From Prevotella brunnea (GTDB taxonomy: Bacteria; Bacteroidota; Bacteroidia; Bacteroidales; Bacteroidaceae): DNA of 64,000 nucleotides. The stretch spans positions 1 to 64,000 of the forward strand of contig NZ_SDIK01000010.1 of assembly GCF_008016795.1 (NCBI RefSeq). Direction: 5' to 3'. This document shows positions 35,676-43,403 of this stretch, piece by piece. The translations under genes and the position numbers were made by a program. Position 1 is the first letter of the stretch. Each line of letters starts with the position of its first letter. The notes beneath the pieces are model-generated. The model was not told where the DNA came from. It searched no databases and worked only from the letters and a program-made list of their open reading frames with translations.

Positions 35676-35719
35676 TTGTCGTTGTCGTATTATTGTGGGT
35701 TCGCTTTACGATGCAATGA

Positions 35720-35786
35720 TTGTGCAAGCGAGAGCAGAGCGGAACCACTTCCAGCTTTGCCGAGCGCAGCCAATTATCGCTTTTCA
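35720..35786. repeat. Phage intergenic repeat, copy B
   Basis: Diverged copy of the 25989-26052 repeat: GATTGTGCAAGCGAGAGCAG, then GCTTTGCCGAGCGCAGCC and AATTATCGCTTTTC. It lies between the protease gene and the mirrored divergent promoters, so it is in the 5' leader of the leftward late transcript. Confidence 0.45.
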
Positions 35787-35823
35787 ATGCAAAGGTGGGG
35801 GATTTTTCACAAGTTTGCAAATC
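35786..35823 (-). promoter_or_regulatory. Leftward late promoter (mirror partner of 35888-35925)
   Basis: On the minus strand: GATTTGCAAAC (35823-35813), 15 nt, CACCTTTGCATT (35797-35786). TTTG serves as the -33 box and CACCTTTG as the -7 box with 20 nt between. The divergent plus-strand promoter has the same two blocks with the same 15-nt gap. It drives protease, capsid, lysis, tail and DGR genes. Confidence 0.65.
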
Positions 35824-35887
35824 GCCTTTTTATCATACAATACTTATAATCAACTTATTACGATACAAAGTTTTATCATACGGACAC

Positions 35888-35925
35888 GATTTGCAAACAC
35901 CACAAAAACAAGCCACCTTTGCATT
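35888..35925 (+). promoter_or_regulatory. Rightward late promoter (mirror partner of 35786-35823)
   Basis: GATTTGCAAAC (35888-35898), 15 nt, CACCTTTGCATT (35914-35925); TTTG to CACCTTTG spacing is 20 nt. The start codon of the small terminase follows 13 nt after the second block. Both blocks are identical to the divergent leftward promoter, so one regulator could switch both. Confidence 0.65.
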
Positions 35926-35938
35926 ATATTTTTCAAAT

Positions 35939-36385
35939 ATGGCAAAGGAATTAAGCAACACACAGAAGAAGGAATGGGCAAAAACGCTCTATCTCAAGGA
36001 GAATCTCACACAGCAGGAGATAGCCGACCGCGTGGGGGTGTCCCGCGCTACCGTCAATCGTTGGATAGCCGATGGAAAATGGGAGGAACAGAAGGTCGGA
36101 CTCACGCTCACCCGTGAGGAGCAAGTAGCAAATCTCTATCGGCAGGTAGCCGAGATAAACCGGAAGATAGCTGAGAAGCCGGAGGGAGCGCGCTTCGCAA
36201 GTAATGCCGAGGCGGACATCCTCGGCAAGTTGTCTGCCGCTATCCGGAAGATGGAGACCGATGTCGGCATTGCTGATGTCATCAGCGTGCAGACAAAGTT
36301 TATCGAATTCCTGCGCCCCATAGACCTCGACAAGGCAAAGGAACTCACACAATTATCAGACGCATTTATTAAGTCGCTCCTGTAA
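35939..36385 (+). CDS. Terminase small subunit (helix-turn-helix)
   Basis: 148 residues from the ATG at 35939; the open frame extends upstream but passes through the promoter. The N-terminal HTH is clear (KENLTQQEIADRVGVSRATV followed by NRWIADGKWEEQK). A helical C-terminal part follows. It recognises phage DNA for packaging. It is the first gene of the rightward head block and lies 25 nt upstream of the large terminase. It resembles the DUF1804/Mu gp27-type small terminases. Confidence 0.8.
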   Translation: MAKELSNTQKKEWAKTLYLKENLTQQEIADRVGVSRATVNRWIADGKWEEQKVGLTLTREEQVANLYRQVAEINRKIAEKPEGARFASNAEADILGKLSAAIRKMETDVGIADVISVQTKFIEFLRPIDLDKAKELTQLSDAFIKSLL

Positions 36386-36410
36386 ACATTAACATTCAAC
36401 CCACCCATAT

Positions 36411-37943
36411 ATGAAGCAAGCTGACAGAAACGCGCTGCTCGACTGGGAGAAGTACCGCCAGGACATCATGCGTGCCACACCTGTTGATAAGGAGATGAGC
36501 GTTGCCGAGCGTGAACGCCACCGCCTTTATCTGGAGGCGCATCCCATAGAGTGGATAGAATACTTCTTCCCCAACTATGCCAAGTATGAGTTTGCCGACT
36601 TTCAGAAACGCGCTATCCGCCGTATGATTGCGAACGATGAATGGTACGAGGTTCTCTCGTGGTCACGAGAGTTGGCAAAGTCCACCATTACGATGTTCGT
36701 CGTCATGTACCTCGTTCTCACGCGACGCAAGCAGAATGTTATCCTTACCTCCAACAGCAAGGACAACGCCATCCGGCTACTGGCACCGTACAGGGGAAAC
36801 CTTGAAGCCAACGGGCGCATCATTGCCTATTATGGCAGACAGCAGTCCATAGGGGCGTGGACCGAGGACGAGTTCATTACCAAGCAAGGGGGTGCATTCC
36901 GGGCAATCGGTGCCGGGCAATCGCCTCGTGGCTCCCGTAACGAGGCCATACGCCCCGATGTGCTGCTCGTTGATGACTTCGATACTGATGAGGACACTAA
37001 GAACCCCGACGTCATTCAGAAGCGGTGGGAATGGTGGGAACAGGCACTTTATCCTACACGCTCCACCTCCGAGCCTACGCTCATAGTCTTTTGTGGTAAC
37101 ATTATCGCAAGGGACTGCTGCATAACCCGCGCTGGGGAGATTGCCGACCATTGGGACATCATCAACATACGCGACAGGAACGGCAAGAGTACATGGCCGC
37201 AAAAGAACACGGAGGAGCACATCGACCGTACCCTCTCAAAGATTTCCACGCTGTCGCAGCAGCATGAGTATTTCAACAATCCTATCTCGGAGGGGGAGAT
37301 ATTCAAGCAGGTGGTATATGGCAAGGTGCCGCCGCTCTCCAAGTTCAAGTTCCTCGTCATTTACGGCGACCCTGCACCGGGAGAATCGAAAGGAAAGAAG
37401 GGCAAGTCCTTCAAGGCGGTCATGCTCCTTGGAAAGAGAGACAGTAAACTCTATGTCATCAAGGCACGCCTCGCACAGGCACTCAATGCCGAGTTTATCG
37501 ACTGGTATGTGCAGCTGCTCGAATATGTGGCAGGGCGCAGTACCGTATATTGCTGGATGGAGAACAATAAACTTCAGGATCCGTTCTTCCAGCAAGTGTT
37601 CCGCCCGCTCGTCCGAAAGGTGCGTAAGGAGAAAAACATCACGCTCTATATTCAAGGTGATGAGGAGAAAAAGACAGACAAGGCAACGCGTATCGAGGCA
37701 AACCTTGAACCAATGAACCGCGAGGGAAACCTGATTCTCAACGAGACTGAACGCGACAATCCGCACATGAAGGAACTGGAGGACCAGTTCAAGCTCTTCA
37801 CACTCTCACTCAAATACCCTGCCGATGGTCCTGATGCCGTTGAGGGCGGAAACCGTAAGATTGACCAGACGGCACAGCGGGCTGACCGCCCACTCACACA
37901 GTCGCGAAGAAGTGTAAGAAACAGAAACAAATATAGATTATGA
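36411..37943 (+). CDS. Terminase large subunit (Mu gp28-like)
   Basis: 510 residues. ATP-driven DNA packaging motor and nuclease. The ATPase half shows WSRELAKSTITMFVVMYLVL (Walker A-type region) and the Walker B-like DVLLVDDFDTDEDTKN. The nuclease half has acidic clusters at LVIYGDPAPGESKGK, YCWMENNKLQDPFFQ and ADGPDAVEGGNRK. Length is normal. Its stop overlaps the next start by 4 nt (ATGA). It is next to the small terminase and the portal gene, the usual packaging module. Confidence 0.9.
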   Translation: MKQADRNALLDWEKYRQDIMRATPVDKEMSVAERERHRLYLEAHPIEWIEYFFPNYAKYEFADFQKRAIRRMIANDEWYEVLSWSRELAKSTITMFVVMYLVLTRRKQNVILTSNSKDNAIRLLAPYRGNLEANGRIIAYYGRQQSIGAWTEDEFITKQGGAFRAIGAGQSPRGSRNEAIRPDVLLVDDFDTDEDTKNPDVIQKRWEWWEQALYPTRSTSEPTLIVFCGNIIARDCCITRAGEIADHWDIINIRDRNGKSTWPQKNTEEHIDRTLSKISTLSQQHEYFNNPISEGEIFKQVVYGKVPPLSKFKFLVIYGDPAPGESKGKKGKSFKAVMLLGKRDSKLYVIKARLAQALNAEFIDWYVQLLEYVAGRSTVYCWMENNKLQDPFFQQVFRPLVRKVRKEKNITLYIQGDEEKKTDKATRIEANLEPMNREGNLILNETERDNPHMKELEDQFKLFTLSLKYPADGPDAVEGGNRKIDQTAQRADRPLTQSRRSVRNRNKYRL

Positions 37944-38365
37944 GCCAGTTTGTTGATATAAAGGACTATGACGCAAGCGTACACCGCGAAATCCTCGATG
38001 CGCTTGTAAGGGACGATGAGACACTCGTTGAGATTTGCGAGGACAGGGCCATCGCCGAGATGCGGGGCTACCTCTCCAAACGTTACGACTGCAACGCCAT
38101 CTTCTCAGCATCGGGCGAAGAGCGCAACCAGCTTATACTGATGATGGTCATTGACATTGCCGTGTACCACATATTCTGCATACACAACCCTCAGAAACTC
38201 TCACAGGTACGCAAGGACCGCTATGAGAGGGCGGTGGAATGGATGAAGGCTGTGGCAAACGAGGAGGTTTCCATCGACGGCGCACCGCTACTGCCGGAGG
38301 AGGACAGGGCGAGAAAATCGGCACTGATGTTCAAGAGCAATCCAAAACGAATAAACAGATTATAA
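37940..38365 (+). CDS. DUF1320 / Mu gp36-like head protein
   Basis: 141 residues. The pattern SQFVDIKDYDASVHREILDA at the start, then CEDRAIAEMRGYLSKRYDC and IDIAVYHIFCIHNPQKLS resembles the DUF1320 family, which includes Mu gp36, thought to act in head completion or as an adaptor. Its ATG overlaps the terminase stop. Placement between large terminase and portal differs slightly from Mu, where gp36 follows the capsid gene. Confidence 0.75.
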   Translation: MSQFVDIKDYDASVHREILDALVRDDETLVEICEDRAIAEMRGYLSKRYDCNAIFSASGEERNQLILMMVIDIAVYHIFCIHNPQKLSQVRKDRYERAVEWMKAVANEEVSIDGAPLLPEEDRARKSALMFKSNPKRINRL

Positions 38366-38366
38366 T

Positions 38367-39725
38367 ATGAGCAGAAAGAATAAAGAACAAAATGCAAAAG
38401 GGCGTATCACCGTCAGTGGAAACGTGCCACGTCCGGGACAGCGGCAGCCTGCCATCATCCGTATCACGCAGCCCAAGCGGTTCAATATCGACACGGGCGA
38501 CTTTATGAGCGCGGTCAAGGCTGCCGAGAATGTTGATTACGCACAGCGCTCAAAACTCTATGACCTCTACACGGACATTCTGCTCGACACCCACCTGTCG
38601 AGCGTCATGGAAAAACGCAAGAACGCCGTGCTGTGCTCTCCCATAGAGTTTCAGCGAAACGGAAAGCCCGATGACCATATCAATGAACAAATACTATCAC
38701 CATGGTTTTATCGTTGCGTGGCCGACATTCTCGACGCGCGCTTCTGGGGCTTCTCGCTGATGCAGTTCTTCAAGAATGGGGAATGGATAGACTACGACCT
38801 CATTCCAAGAAAGCATGTGGAGCCGGTGCGGAAACTGATTCTAAAATACCAGACCGACATTCAGGGCACCTCATGGGACGAGTTTACCGACCTGCTCTTC
38901 GTCGGGAGAGGTACCGATCTCGGACTGCTTGCCAAGGCTGCGCCATGGGTTATCTATAAGCGTAACACCACCGCCGACTGGGCACAGTTCTCCGAGGTGT
39001 TCGGCATGCCTATTCAGGAGTACATCTATGACACCGACGACGAGGAGTCAAGAACCCGTGCATTGCAGGATGCCAACTCTATCGGCTCCCTCGCCACTTT
39101 CATTCATGGCAAGGATACCGAGCTGCAACTGCGTGAGGCCGGCAACAAGACAGGCTCTGCCGATGTGTATGAGCGGCTCGTAGAACGATGCAACAGTGAG
39201 ATTTCAAAACTGATTCTCGGAAACACCCTCACCACGGAATCGTCAGAGAAGGGTACACAGGCGCTTGGCACGGTGCACAAGAAGGTGGAGGACAATGTGG
39301 CGAAGGCTGACCGCGAATATGTCCTCAGCGTGCTCAACTATGATATGACCGACATCTTCTTCCACATGGGCATTGACACCTCAGGGGGCAAGTTCTGCTT
39401 CCCTGAAAAGAAAGACATTGATCCCAATACCGAGATGAGCGTCCTTACACAGCTGCATACGACATTCTCGCTCCCTATCGATGACGATTACCTCTATGAG
39501 AAATTCAGCATAGAAAAACCAAAGGACTACGACCGGCAGAAACAGCGTCAGGAGGAAGATAGAAAAGTCAGGCAACAGGCAATGATGCAGCCAAATAAAG
39601 AAGATGAGGGGGACACGGATGAGAGTCAAAGTTCAAATCACAAATCTCAAAGTTCAAAGTTAAAGGACCGCCTCCGCTCTTTTTTCGCGAAAGCCCCGCA
39701 GGACGGGGCTCGTTTAGACTGGTAG
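38367..39725 (+). CDS. Portal protein (DUF935, Mu gp29-like)
   Basis: 452 residues. DUF935 features: SSVMEKRKNAVLCSPIEFQ, DARFWGFSLMQFFKNGEW, WVIYKRNTTADWAQFSEVFG, MPIQEYIYD and ILGNTLTTESSEKGTQALG. The portal forms the ring through which DNA enters and exits. The C-terminal 60 residues are Gln/Asp/Ser-rich. Near the 3' end the sequence T-TTT-TTC (39680-39686, in zero frame) is followed after 5 nt by a 7-bp G/C hairpin (39692-39710). This is a standard -1 frameshift arrangement into the MuF frame, which has no good start codon of its own. Confidence 0.92.
   Translation: MSRKNKEQNAKGRITVSGNVPRPGQRQPAIIRITQPKRFNIDTGDFMSAVKAAENVDYAQRSKLYDLYTDILLDTHLSSVMEKRKNAVLCSPIEFQRNGKPDDHINEQILSPWFYRCVADILDARFWGFSLMQFFKNGEWIDYDLIPRKHVEPVRKLILKYQTDIQGTSWDEFTDLLFVGRGTDLGLLAKAAPWVIYKRNTTADWAQFSEVFGMPIQEYIYDTDDEESRTRALQDANSIGSLATFIHGKDTELQLREAGNKTGSADVYERLVERCNSEISKLILGNTLTTESSEKGTQALGTVHKKVEDNVAKADREYVLSVLNYDMTDIFFHMGIDTSGGKFCFPEKKDIDPNTEMSVLTQLHTTFSLPIDDDYLYEKFSIEKPKDYDRQKQRQEEDRKVRQQAMMQPNKEDEGDTDESQSSNHKSQSSKLKDRLRSFFAKAPQDGARLDW
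39680..39710 (+). promoter_or_regulatory. Candidate programmed -1 ribosomal frameshift signal (portal to MuF)
   Basis: Slippery heptamer U UUU UUC at 39680-39686 in the portal frame (codons 439-440), 5-nt spacer GCGAA, then AGCCCCG-CAGGA-CGGGGCU (39692-39710), a perfect 7-bp stem. The MuF frame is the -1 frame and is open from 39623. Its first in-frame ATG is only at about 40010, well inside the conserved domain. Confidence 0.55.
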
Positions 39726-39787
39726 TCAATCATATATACTTCGATGCGGACAACGCACCGGCTTCCAGTCTGCAATTCGATGAAGAA

Positions 39788-41194
39788 TTGCTGGTAAAGG
39801 CACTCGGTAATATCTACCGCAAGAAGTTCAATATAAAGACGGAGATAGAGCCGCTGCTATATGGAGCCGTGAGCGGCATATTCCATCAGGCTGCCGATGA
39901 GGGTTTCCAGCCACGCACGGTGACCGACCCCGATCATGACTTCTACGAGCAACTGCGGCACTCCGGAGACGTGTTCTCGGCTTTCAAGGTACATCGGGCA
40001 CAGAACGATATGGCGGCGCGACTGCTCGACTCAAACGGTGTTCTAAAACCGTTCAACCAGTGGCTGAAGGAGGTCATGCCCATTGCCTCGCACCAGTGTG
40101 GGGCATGGCTCAAGACAGAATACGACACGGCTGTCATAAGGGCGCATCAGGCTGCCGACTGGCAGCAGTTCTGGCGCGAGGCTGATGTGCTGCCAAACCT
40201 CAGGTGGATGCCCTCGACGAGTGTTCACCCTGGTGAGGACCATCGGCGATACTGGGGGACCGTCCGCCCCATCGACGACGATTTCTGGAACCATCACCGG
40301 CCGGGCGACCGCTGGAACTGCAAGTGCAGTCTCTCCAGCACCGATGACCCCGCTACCCCTATACCTGCCGATAGTCCAGAACATCATAGTGGTGGCAATA
40401 ACCCTCAGTCAGGACTTAAAGGTAATCCAGGTACAACGGCACAGATTTTCTCCGATGATCATCCATATTTCCCAGACTCTTGTGAGCATTGTCCTTTCTA
40501 TACGCCGACAATATCCGATAGGTTACGTTATACATTCCAAAACAGGAAGAAACACTGTAATACCTGCCAATATGTAAACAAACGCATTGAAAAAATAGCC
40601 AACGACAAAAAGGAACTCATCAAGAAGCGCAGGGAAGAGTATAGGAGATTACTCAAAGACGACAGTTACACATCTGTAAAATTCGACAAGAAAACTGGTG
40701 GGCTGAGCGCAAATCATATAGGGCACATTACCCACGATGGACCGAGAGCCGAGCGTTTCTTCGGAGGGCTAACATCGACCGACCTCGAAAACGAATGCCA
40801 GACTCTATTATTCAAGATGGGACATAAAGTTCTTTTCCTGGATGAACTGAAAAGAAAAAATGGGCAGCAGCTGCCAGCACTTGATATGGAGTTGGATGGT
40901 GTACTTATGGATATACGCTCTGTAACGGGAAATGGATGGTACTCAAATATCTTTGGAAAGAAGAATGACCAGTTAAGGCGTTTCAATAGCAGAGAGGACA
41001 TATCTGCAAGTGCAGATTCTCTTTGTTTGTATTTTCATAACGCACACCTCTTCGACAGGGAAAAAATGGAGAGATCTATCAACTTCTTCAAATATCAAAG
41101 AGACAATAAGGGAGAGCCTGTCGAAAGGTATCTCAAGCATGTGTATTGTGTAGTTAAAGGGCAAAAAGATATTTTGATATTTGATATAGAATAA
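39788..41194 (+). CDS. MuF-type minor head protein with CdiA-CT-like nuclease toxin tail
   Basis: 468 residues if started at the TTG at 39788. The true N-terminus is unclear: the frame is open from 39623, with no ATG before about 40010, and the upstream codons read NHIYFDADNAPASSLQFDEE, which look like real protein. Residues 1-210 are a MuF/gp7-like head domain ending in WNCKCSLSSTDDP. Residues 210-280 carry four Cys (CEHCPFY, CNTCQY). The last 190 resemble the CdiA C-terminal tRNase/nuclease toxin fold: KMGHKVLFLDELKRKNGQQL, then ALDMELDGVLMDIRS (PD-D/E-x-K-like). MuF toxins delivered with phage DNA are a known class. No immunity gene follows. The toxin part is visibly more AT-rich than the head part. 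Confidence 0.75.
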   Translation: MLVKALGNIYRKKFNIKTEIEPLLYGAVSGIFHQAADEGFQPRTVTDPDHDFYEQLRHSGDVFSAFKVHRAQNDMAARLLDSNGVLKPFNQWLKEVMPIASHQCGAWLKTEYDTAVIRAHQAADWQQFWREADVLPNLRWMPSTSVHPGEDHRRYWGTVRPIDDDFWNHHRPGDRWNCKCSLSSTDDPATPIPADSPEHHSGGNNPQSGLKGNPGTTAQIFSDDHPYFPDSCEHCPFYTPTISDRLRYTFQNRKKHCNTCQYVNKRIEKIANDKKELIKKRREEYRRLLKDDSYTSVKFDKKTGGLSANHIGHITHDGPRAERFFGGLTSTDLENECQTLLFKMGHKVLFLDELKRKNGQQLPALDMELDGVLMDIRSVTGNGWYSNIFGKKNDQLRRFNSREDISASADSLCLYFHNAHLFDREKMERSINFFKYQRDNKGEPVERYLKHVYCVVKGQKDILIFDIE

Positions 41195-41262
41195 AAAAGC
41201 CGGGTTTCTCATGGAACACCCCGGCGCATTTGGAAACATACAGAAATTACTTCCTATGAATC
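41193..41262 (-). ncRNA. Candidate antisense small RNA at the 3' end of the MuF toxin gene
   Basis: A consensus promoter on the minus strand (TTTG at 41298-41295, 19 nt, TATATTTG at 41275-41268) faces the MuF gene. About 70 nt downstream lies an intrinsic terminator: GCCGGG (41225-41220) pairing with CCCGGC (41204-41199), then TTTTTT (41198-41193). No gene lies in between on that strand. The RNA would end at the MuF stop codon. Existence is predicted only. Confidence 0.45.
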
Positions 41263-41267
41263 CACTG

Positions 41268-41298
41268 CAAATATACAACTTATTTTTGAAAAAACAAA
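41268..41298 (-). promoter_or_regulatory. Consensus promoter facing the MuF gene
   Basis: On the minus strand TTTG (41298-41295), exactly 19 nt, then TATATTTG (41275-41268). Full match to the Bacteroidetes consensus although no minus-strand protein gene follows. Supports the small RNA at 41193-41262. Confidence 0.6.
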
Positions 41299-41301
41299 TT
41301 T

Positions 41302-41904
41302 ATGGACGCAAAAGATTACATAAAACTCATAGAGCAGCATAAAAAGGAACTGGGAGAACTCATGCGCAGGAAACTTCCTGTCATTGTCGGGCGTATGGCA
41401 AAGGATCATTATCAGGACAATTTCCGCAAGGGAGGTTTTGTCAATAATGGGTTGAAAAAGTGGCCCGTTACCAAACGGCAATGCTCTGGCTCCAGTTCCG
41501 CTTCGGCAGCATACGGCCCGCTTCTCTCTGGGCGTAACCACCTCTTCGGCTCTATCAAATATGTGCCAGCAGACTACCGAGTCAAGGTCGCCAACGAGGT
41601 GCCATACGCTGCCATACACAATGAGGGTGGCACCGTCAATCCGACGGTAACACCCAAGATGCGCCGCTTTGCCTGGGCGATGTATCACAAAGTTACGGGC
41701 AGGGAGAAAAACAAGAGGAAAACAAAGAAAGCCGGTACGAAGGAAAATGCTGCCGCAGGGTTCTGGAAAGCCCTTGCTCTGACCAAAAAGCAGAAGTTAA
41801 GCATCAAGATCCCCAAGCGCAGATTTCTCGGAGAAAGTGCGGAACTCACCAGAAAAATCAATGAAAAAACAGAACAAGAAATTACGAAAATTCTAAAAAT
41901 ATAA
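41302..41904 (+). CDS. Virion morphogenesis / tail completion protein (Mu gpG-like)
   Basis: 200 residues. The pattern VGRMAKDHYQDNFRKGGFVN, PLLSGRNHLFGSIKYVPADY, VPYAAIHNEGGT and the terminal RRFLGESAELTRKI is that of the phage virion morphogenesis family (Mu gpG, P2 gpS), which completes tails or joins them to heads. The C-terminal half is Lys-rich. Downstream of MuF as in Mu. It is 2 nt ahead of the tail terminator-like gene. Confidence 0.85.
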   Translation: MDAKDYIKLIEQHKKELGELMRRKLPVIVGRMAKDHYQDNFRKGGFVNNGLKKWPVTKRQCSGSSSASAAYGPLLSGRNHLFGSIKYVPADYRVKVANEVPYAAIHNEGGTVNPTVTPKMRRFAWAMYHKVTGREKNKRKTKKAGTKENAAAGFWKALALTKKQKLSIKIPKRRFLGESAELTRKINEKTEQEITKILKI

Positions 41905-41906
41905 TT

Positions 41907-42350
41907 ATGGAGCAGATTTTTATTTCAATCCTCGAACTCATCAGTCGTGAAATGCCGGAACTGTCGCTCGTAGATGAGGACTACGGACAACTGGAAACCG
42001 ATGAGGATACTTACCCCGTAACTTTCCCCTGTGCCCTCGTAGGTAATATGGAGGCGGACTGGAACGATATTGGCATGGGAACGCAGAAAGGAATAGTATC
42101 GCTTACAGCGCGCCTCGCTATTGACTGTTACGATGATACACATATAGGGTCAAGTACTACGGAAAAAGTCGCCGAGCGCCTCCGTATGGCAAACCGACTC
42201 TATGCCGTGCTTCAGGACTCCCTGCACTCACAGGATATGGGACCGATGTGCCGTACAAAGAGCCGATGCTACTCCCTGCCGGGAATGATTAAGGTTTATG
42301 AGTATGTCTTTCAGTTTGAGTTGCATGATGACTCGGCTACAGAGGATTAG
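41907..42350 (+). CDS. Tail terminator-like protein (Mu gp37-type position)
   Basis: 147 residues with mixed alpha/beta pattern (EQIFISILELISREMPELSL, then VTFPCALVGNMEADWNDIG and VSLTARLAIDCYDDTH). Size, position after the morphogenesis protein and the fold-like pattern suggest a tail terminator or head-tail connector. No diagnostic motif. Its stop codon overlaps the stop of the convergent gene at 42347 (shared TTAG), so the two operons meet with no gap. Confidence 0.55.
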   Translation: MEQIFISILELISREMPELSLVDEDYGQLETDEDTYPVTFPCALVGNMEADWNDIGMGTQKGIVSLTARLAIDCYDDTHIGSSTTEKVAERLRMANRLYAVLQDSLHSQDMGPMCRTKSRCYSLPGMIKVYEYVFQFELHDDSATED

Positions 42351-42622
42351 ACAGCAGTGTCCTGGAACAGTTCAAGCTGCTTCGCTGTCAGGTGAGGCTT
42401 GCGCACTTTCGGAACAGGCCGCACGTCTATGTCCTTCAACTCGGAGCACTTCTTCCGGATAATGGCCATAATGCGTTCCTCGCTGATGAAGAACTCCCGG
42501 GTAGAGAGCAGACGCAGCGCATCATCGAAACGGAGGCGTTGTACCTCCGTCCAATAGTAGTAACGACGGCATAAAGCCTCGTCTCGCAATGCGATTAAAT
42601 TACTGTTCCGACCTTTTTTCAT
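42347..42622 (-). CDS. Small basic phage protein, possible regulator
   Basis: 91 residues from the ATG at 42622, below a TATATTTG box (42653-42646). The sequence EALCRRYYYWTEVQRLRFDDAL, then FFISEERIMAIIRKKCSEL, is a pattern I recall in small proteins of Bacteroidales phages and integrative elements, with a helix-turn-helix-like C-terminal part. It is separated from the early operon by a strong terminator and so appears independently transcribed. Its location at the early/late boundary is that of Mu's Mor/C activators, but no sequence match to those is visible. Function unassigned. Confidence 0.6.
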   Translation of the reverse strand: MKKGRNSNLIALRDEALCRRYYYWTEVQRLRFDDALRLLSTREFFISEERIMAIIRKKCSELKDIDVRPVPKVRKPHLTAKQLELFQDTAV

Positions 42623-42645
42623 ACTCCACACACACAACTGACAGG

Positions 42646-42653
42646 CAAATATA
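42646..42653 (-). promoter_or_regulatory. -7 box of the small boundary gene
   Basis: TATATTTG on the minus strand, 23 nt before the ATG at 42622. The nearest TTTG upstream is 23 nt away rather than 19-20, so the promoter is imperfect or depends on an activator. Confidence 0.4.
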
Positions 42654-42677
42654 ACAAATTTAATTGATATTAAACGC

Positions 42678-42712
42678 AAAAAGTCGCTAAACCTTTCATT
42701 TAGCGACTTTTA
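42678..42712. terminator. Strong bidirectional terminator at the end of the early operon
   Basis: AAAAGTCGCTAAA (42679-42691) and TTTAGCGACTTTT (42699-42711) form a perfect 13-bp stem with a 7-nt loop, with T-runs on both strands. It lies 27 nt after the stop of the DUF3164 gene and separates the early operon from the small gene at 42347. Confidence 0.85.
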
Positions 42713-42738
42713 CGTTAATCCTATAAACAGATTTCAGG

Positions 42739-43392
42739 CTACATACGACAGAAACTCGGCTCAATCCGGCTCCACACATTCGTTTCAGGGTTACGCTTCT
42801 GGAAGTAGTAGTTCACGGCGTTCTTCTGCACCACATTGGCCTCCTTGAACAGAGCCATAATCTCGCCGTACTCACTGTCGAACTTGTCCTCCAGTTCATA
42901 GAGCTTCGATATGCTCTTATAGTCCAGGTCGCCCGCCTTGTTGCGCTCCAGCAGCGTCATCGCCATCTGGTACATCGGGTCGTCCGCTCCCTTCTCGCTC
43001 TTTTGCATATAGCGCTTTAGATAGTCAATTAGTCGCTCCGCCGCAAGGTCGGCACGCTCGTCAAAGCCCTTCACCTTATTGCTCGCTATCTCCAGACGGA
43101 AGTTACCGTCAGTGATGGTGTAGCTGCGTTGGTCGCTCTTGCGTACCTGCCCGTAGTCCTTCATAATGGCTACGAAACCCTCGATTTCCTGCGACAGCCA
43201 ATCGTGAAAGCCTCTCACATCTGTTACCACCTGCATCAGGCGCTGCTCAACGTCGTGCATCATCTCCCCACGCAGGCCCTCGTAGGTCTCGCGCCGCTCG
43301 ATGCGGTTCTGCTTCTCCTCGTTCTGCAACTCGGCGAGCAGCTTTGCCCGCTCCTCCTTGCTCAAATCCTTGATGTTTACTTTTGTTTCCAT
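42739..43392 (-). CDS. DUF3164 family protein
   Basis: 217 residues. It shows the DUF3164 character: an N-terminal coiled coil (ELQNEEKQNRIERRETYEGL), then FVAIMKDYGQVRKSDQRSYT, LEIASNKVKGFDERADLAAE and a helical C-terminus ending RIEPSFCRM. DUF3164 proteins are common in the early region of Mu-like phages of many bacteria; their function is not established. Last gene of the early operon, directly upstream of a 13-bp terminator. Confidence 0.88.
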   Translation of the reverse strand: METKVNIKDLSKEERAKLLAELQNEEKQNRIERRETYEGLRGEMMHDVEQRLMQVVTDVRGFHDWLSQEIEGFVAIMKDYGQVRKSDQRSYTITDGNFRLEIASNKVKGFDERADLAAERLIDYLKRYMQKSEKGADDPMYQMAMTLLERNKAGDLDYKSISKLYELEDKFDSEYGEIMALFKEANVVQKNAVNYYFQKRNPETNVWSRIEPSFCRM

Positions 43393-43403
43393 TGTTCGTT
43401 GTT

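Noticed and set aside
31146-41904. Search for contractile-tail genes (sheath, baseplate wedge) expected of Mu
   Set aside because: None recognised; tail gene order is that of non-contractile long tails.
42347-42622. Considered as a Mor/C-type late activator
   Set aside because: Position fits, but no Mor/C sequence features are visible, so no functional name is given.
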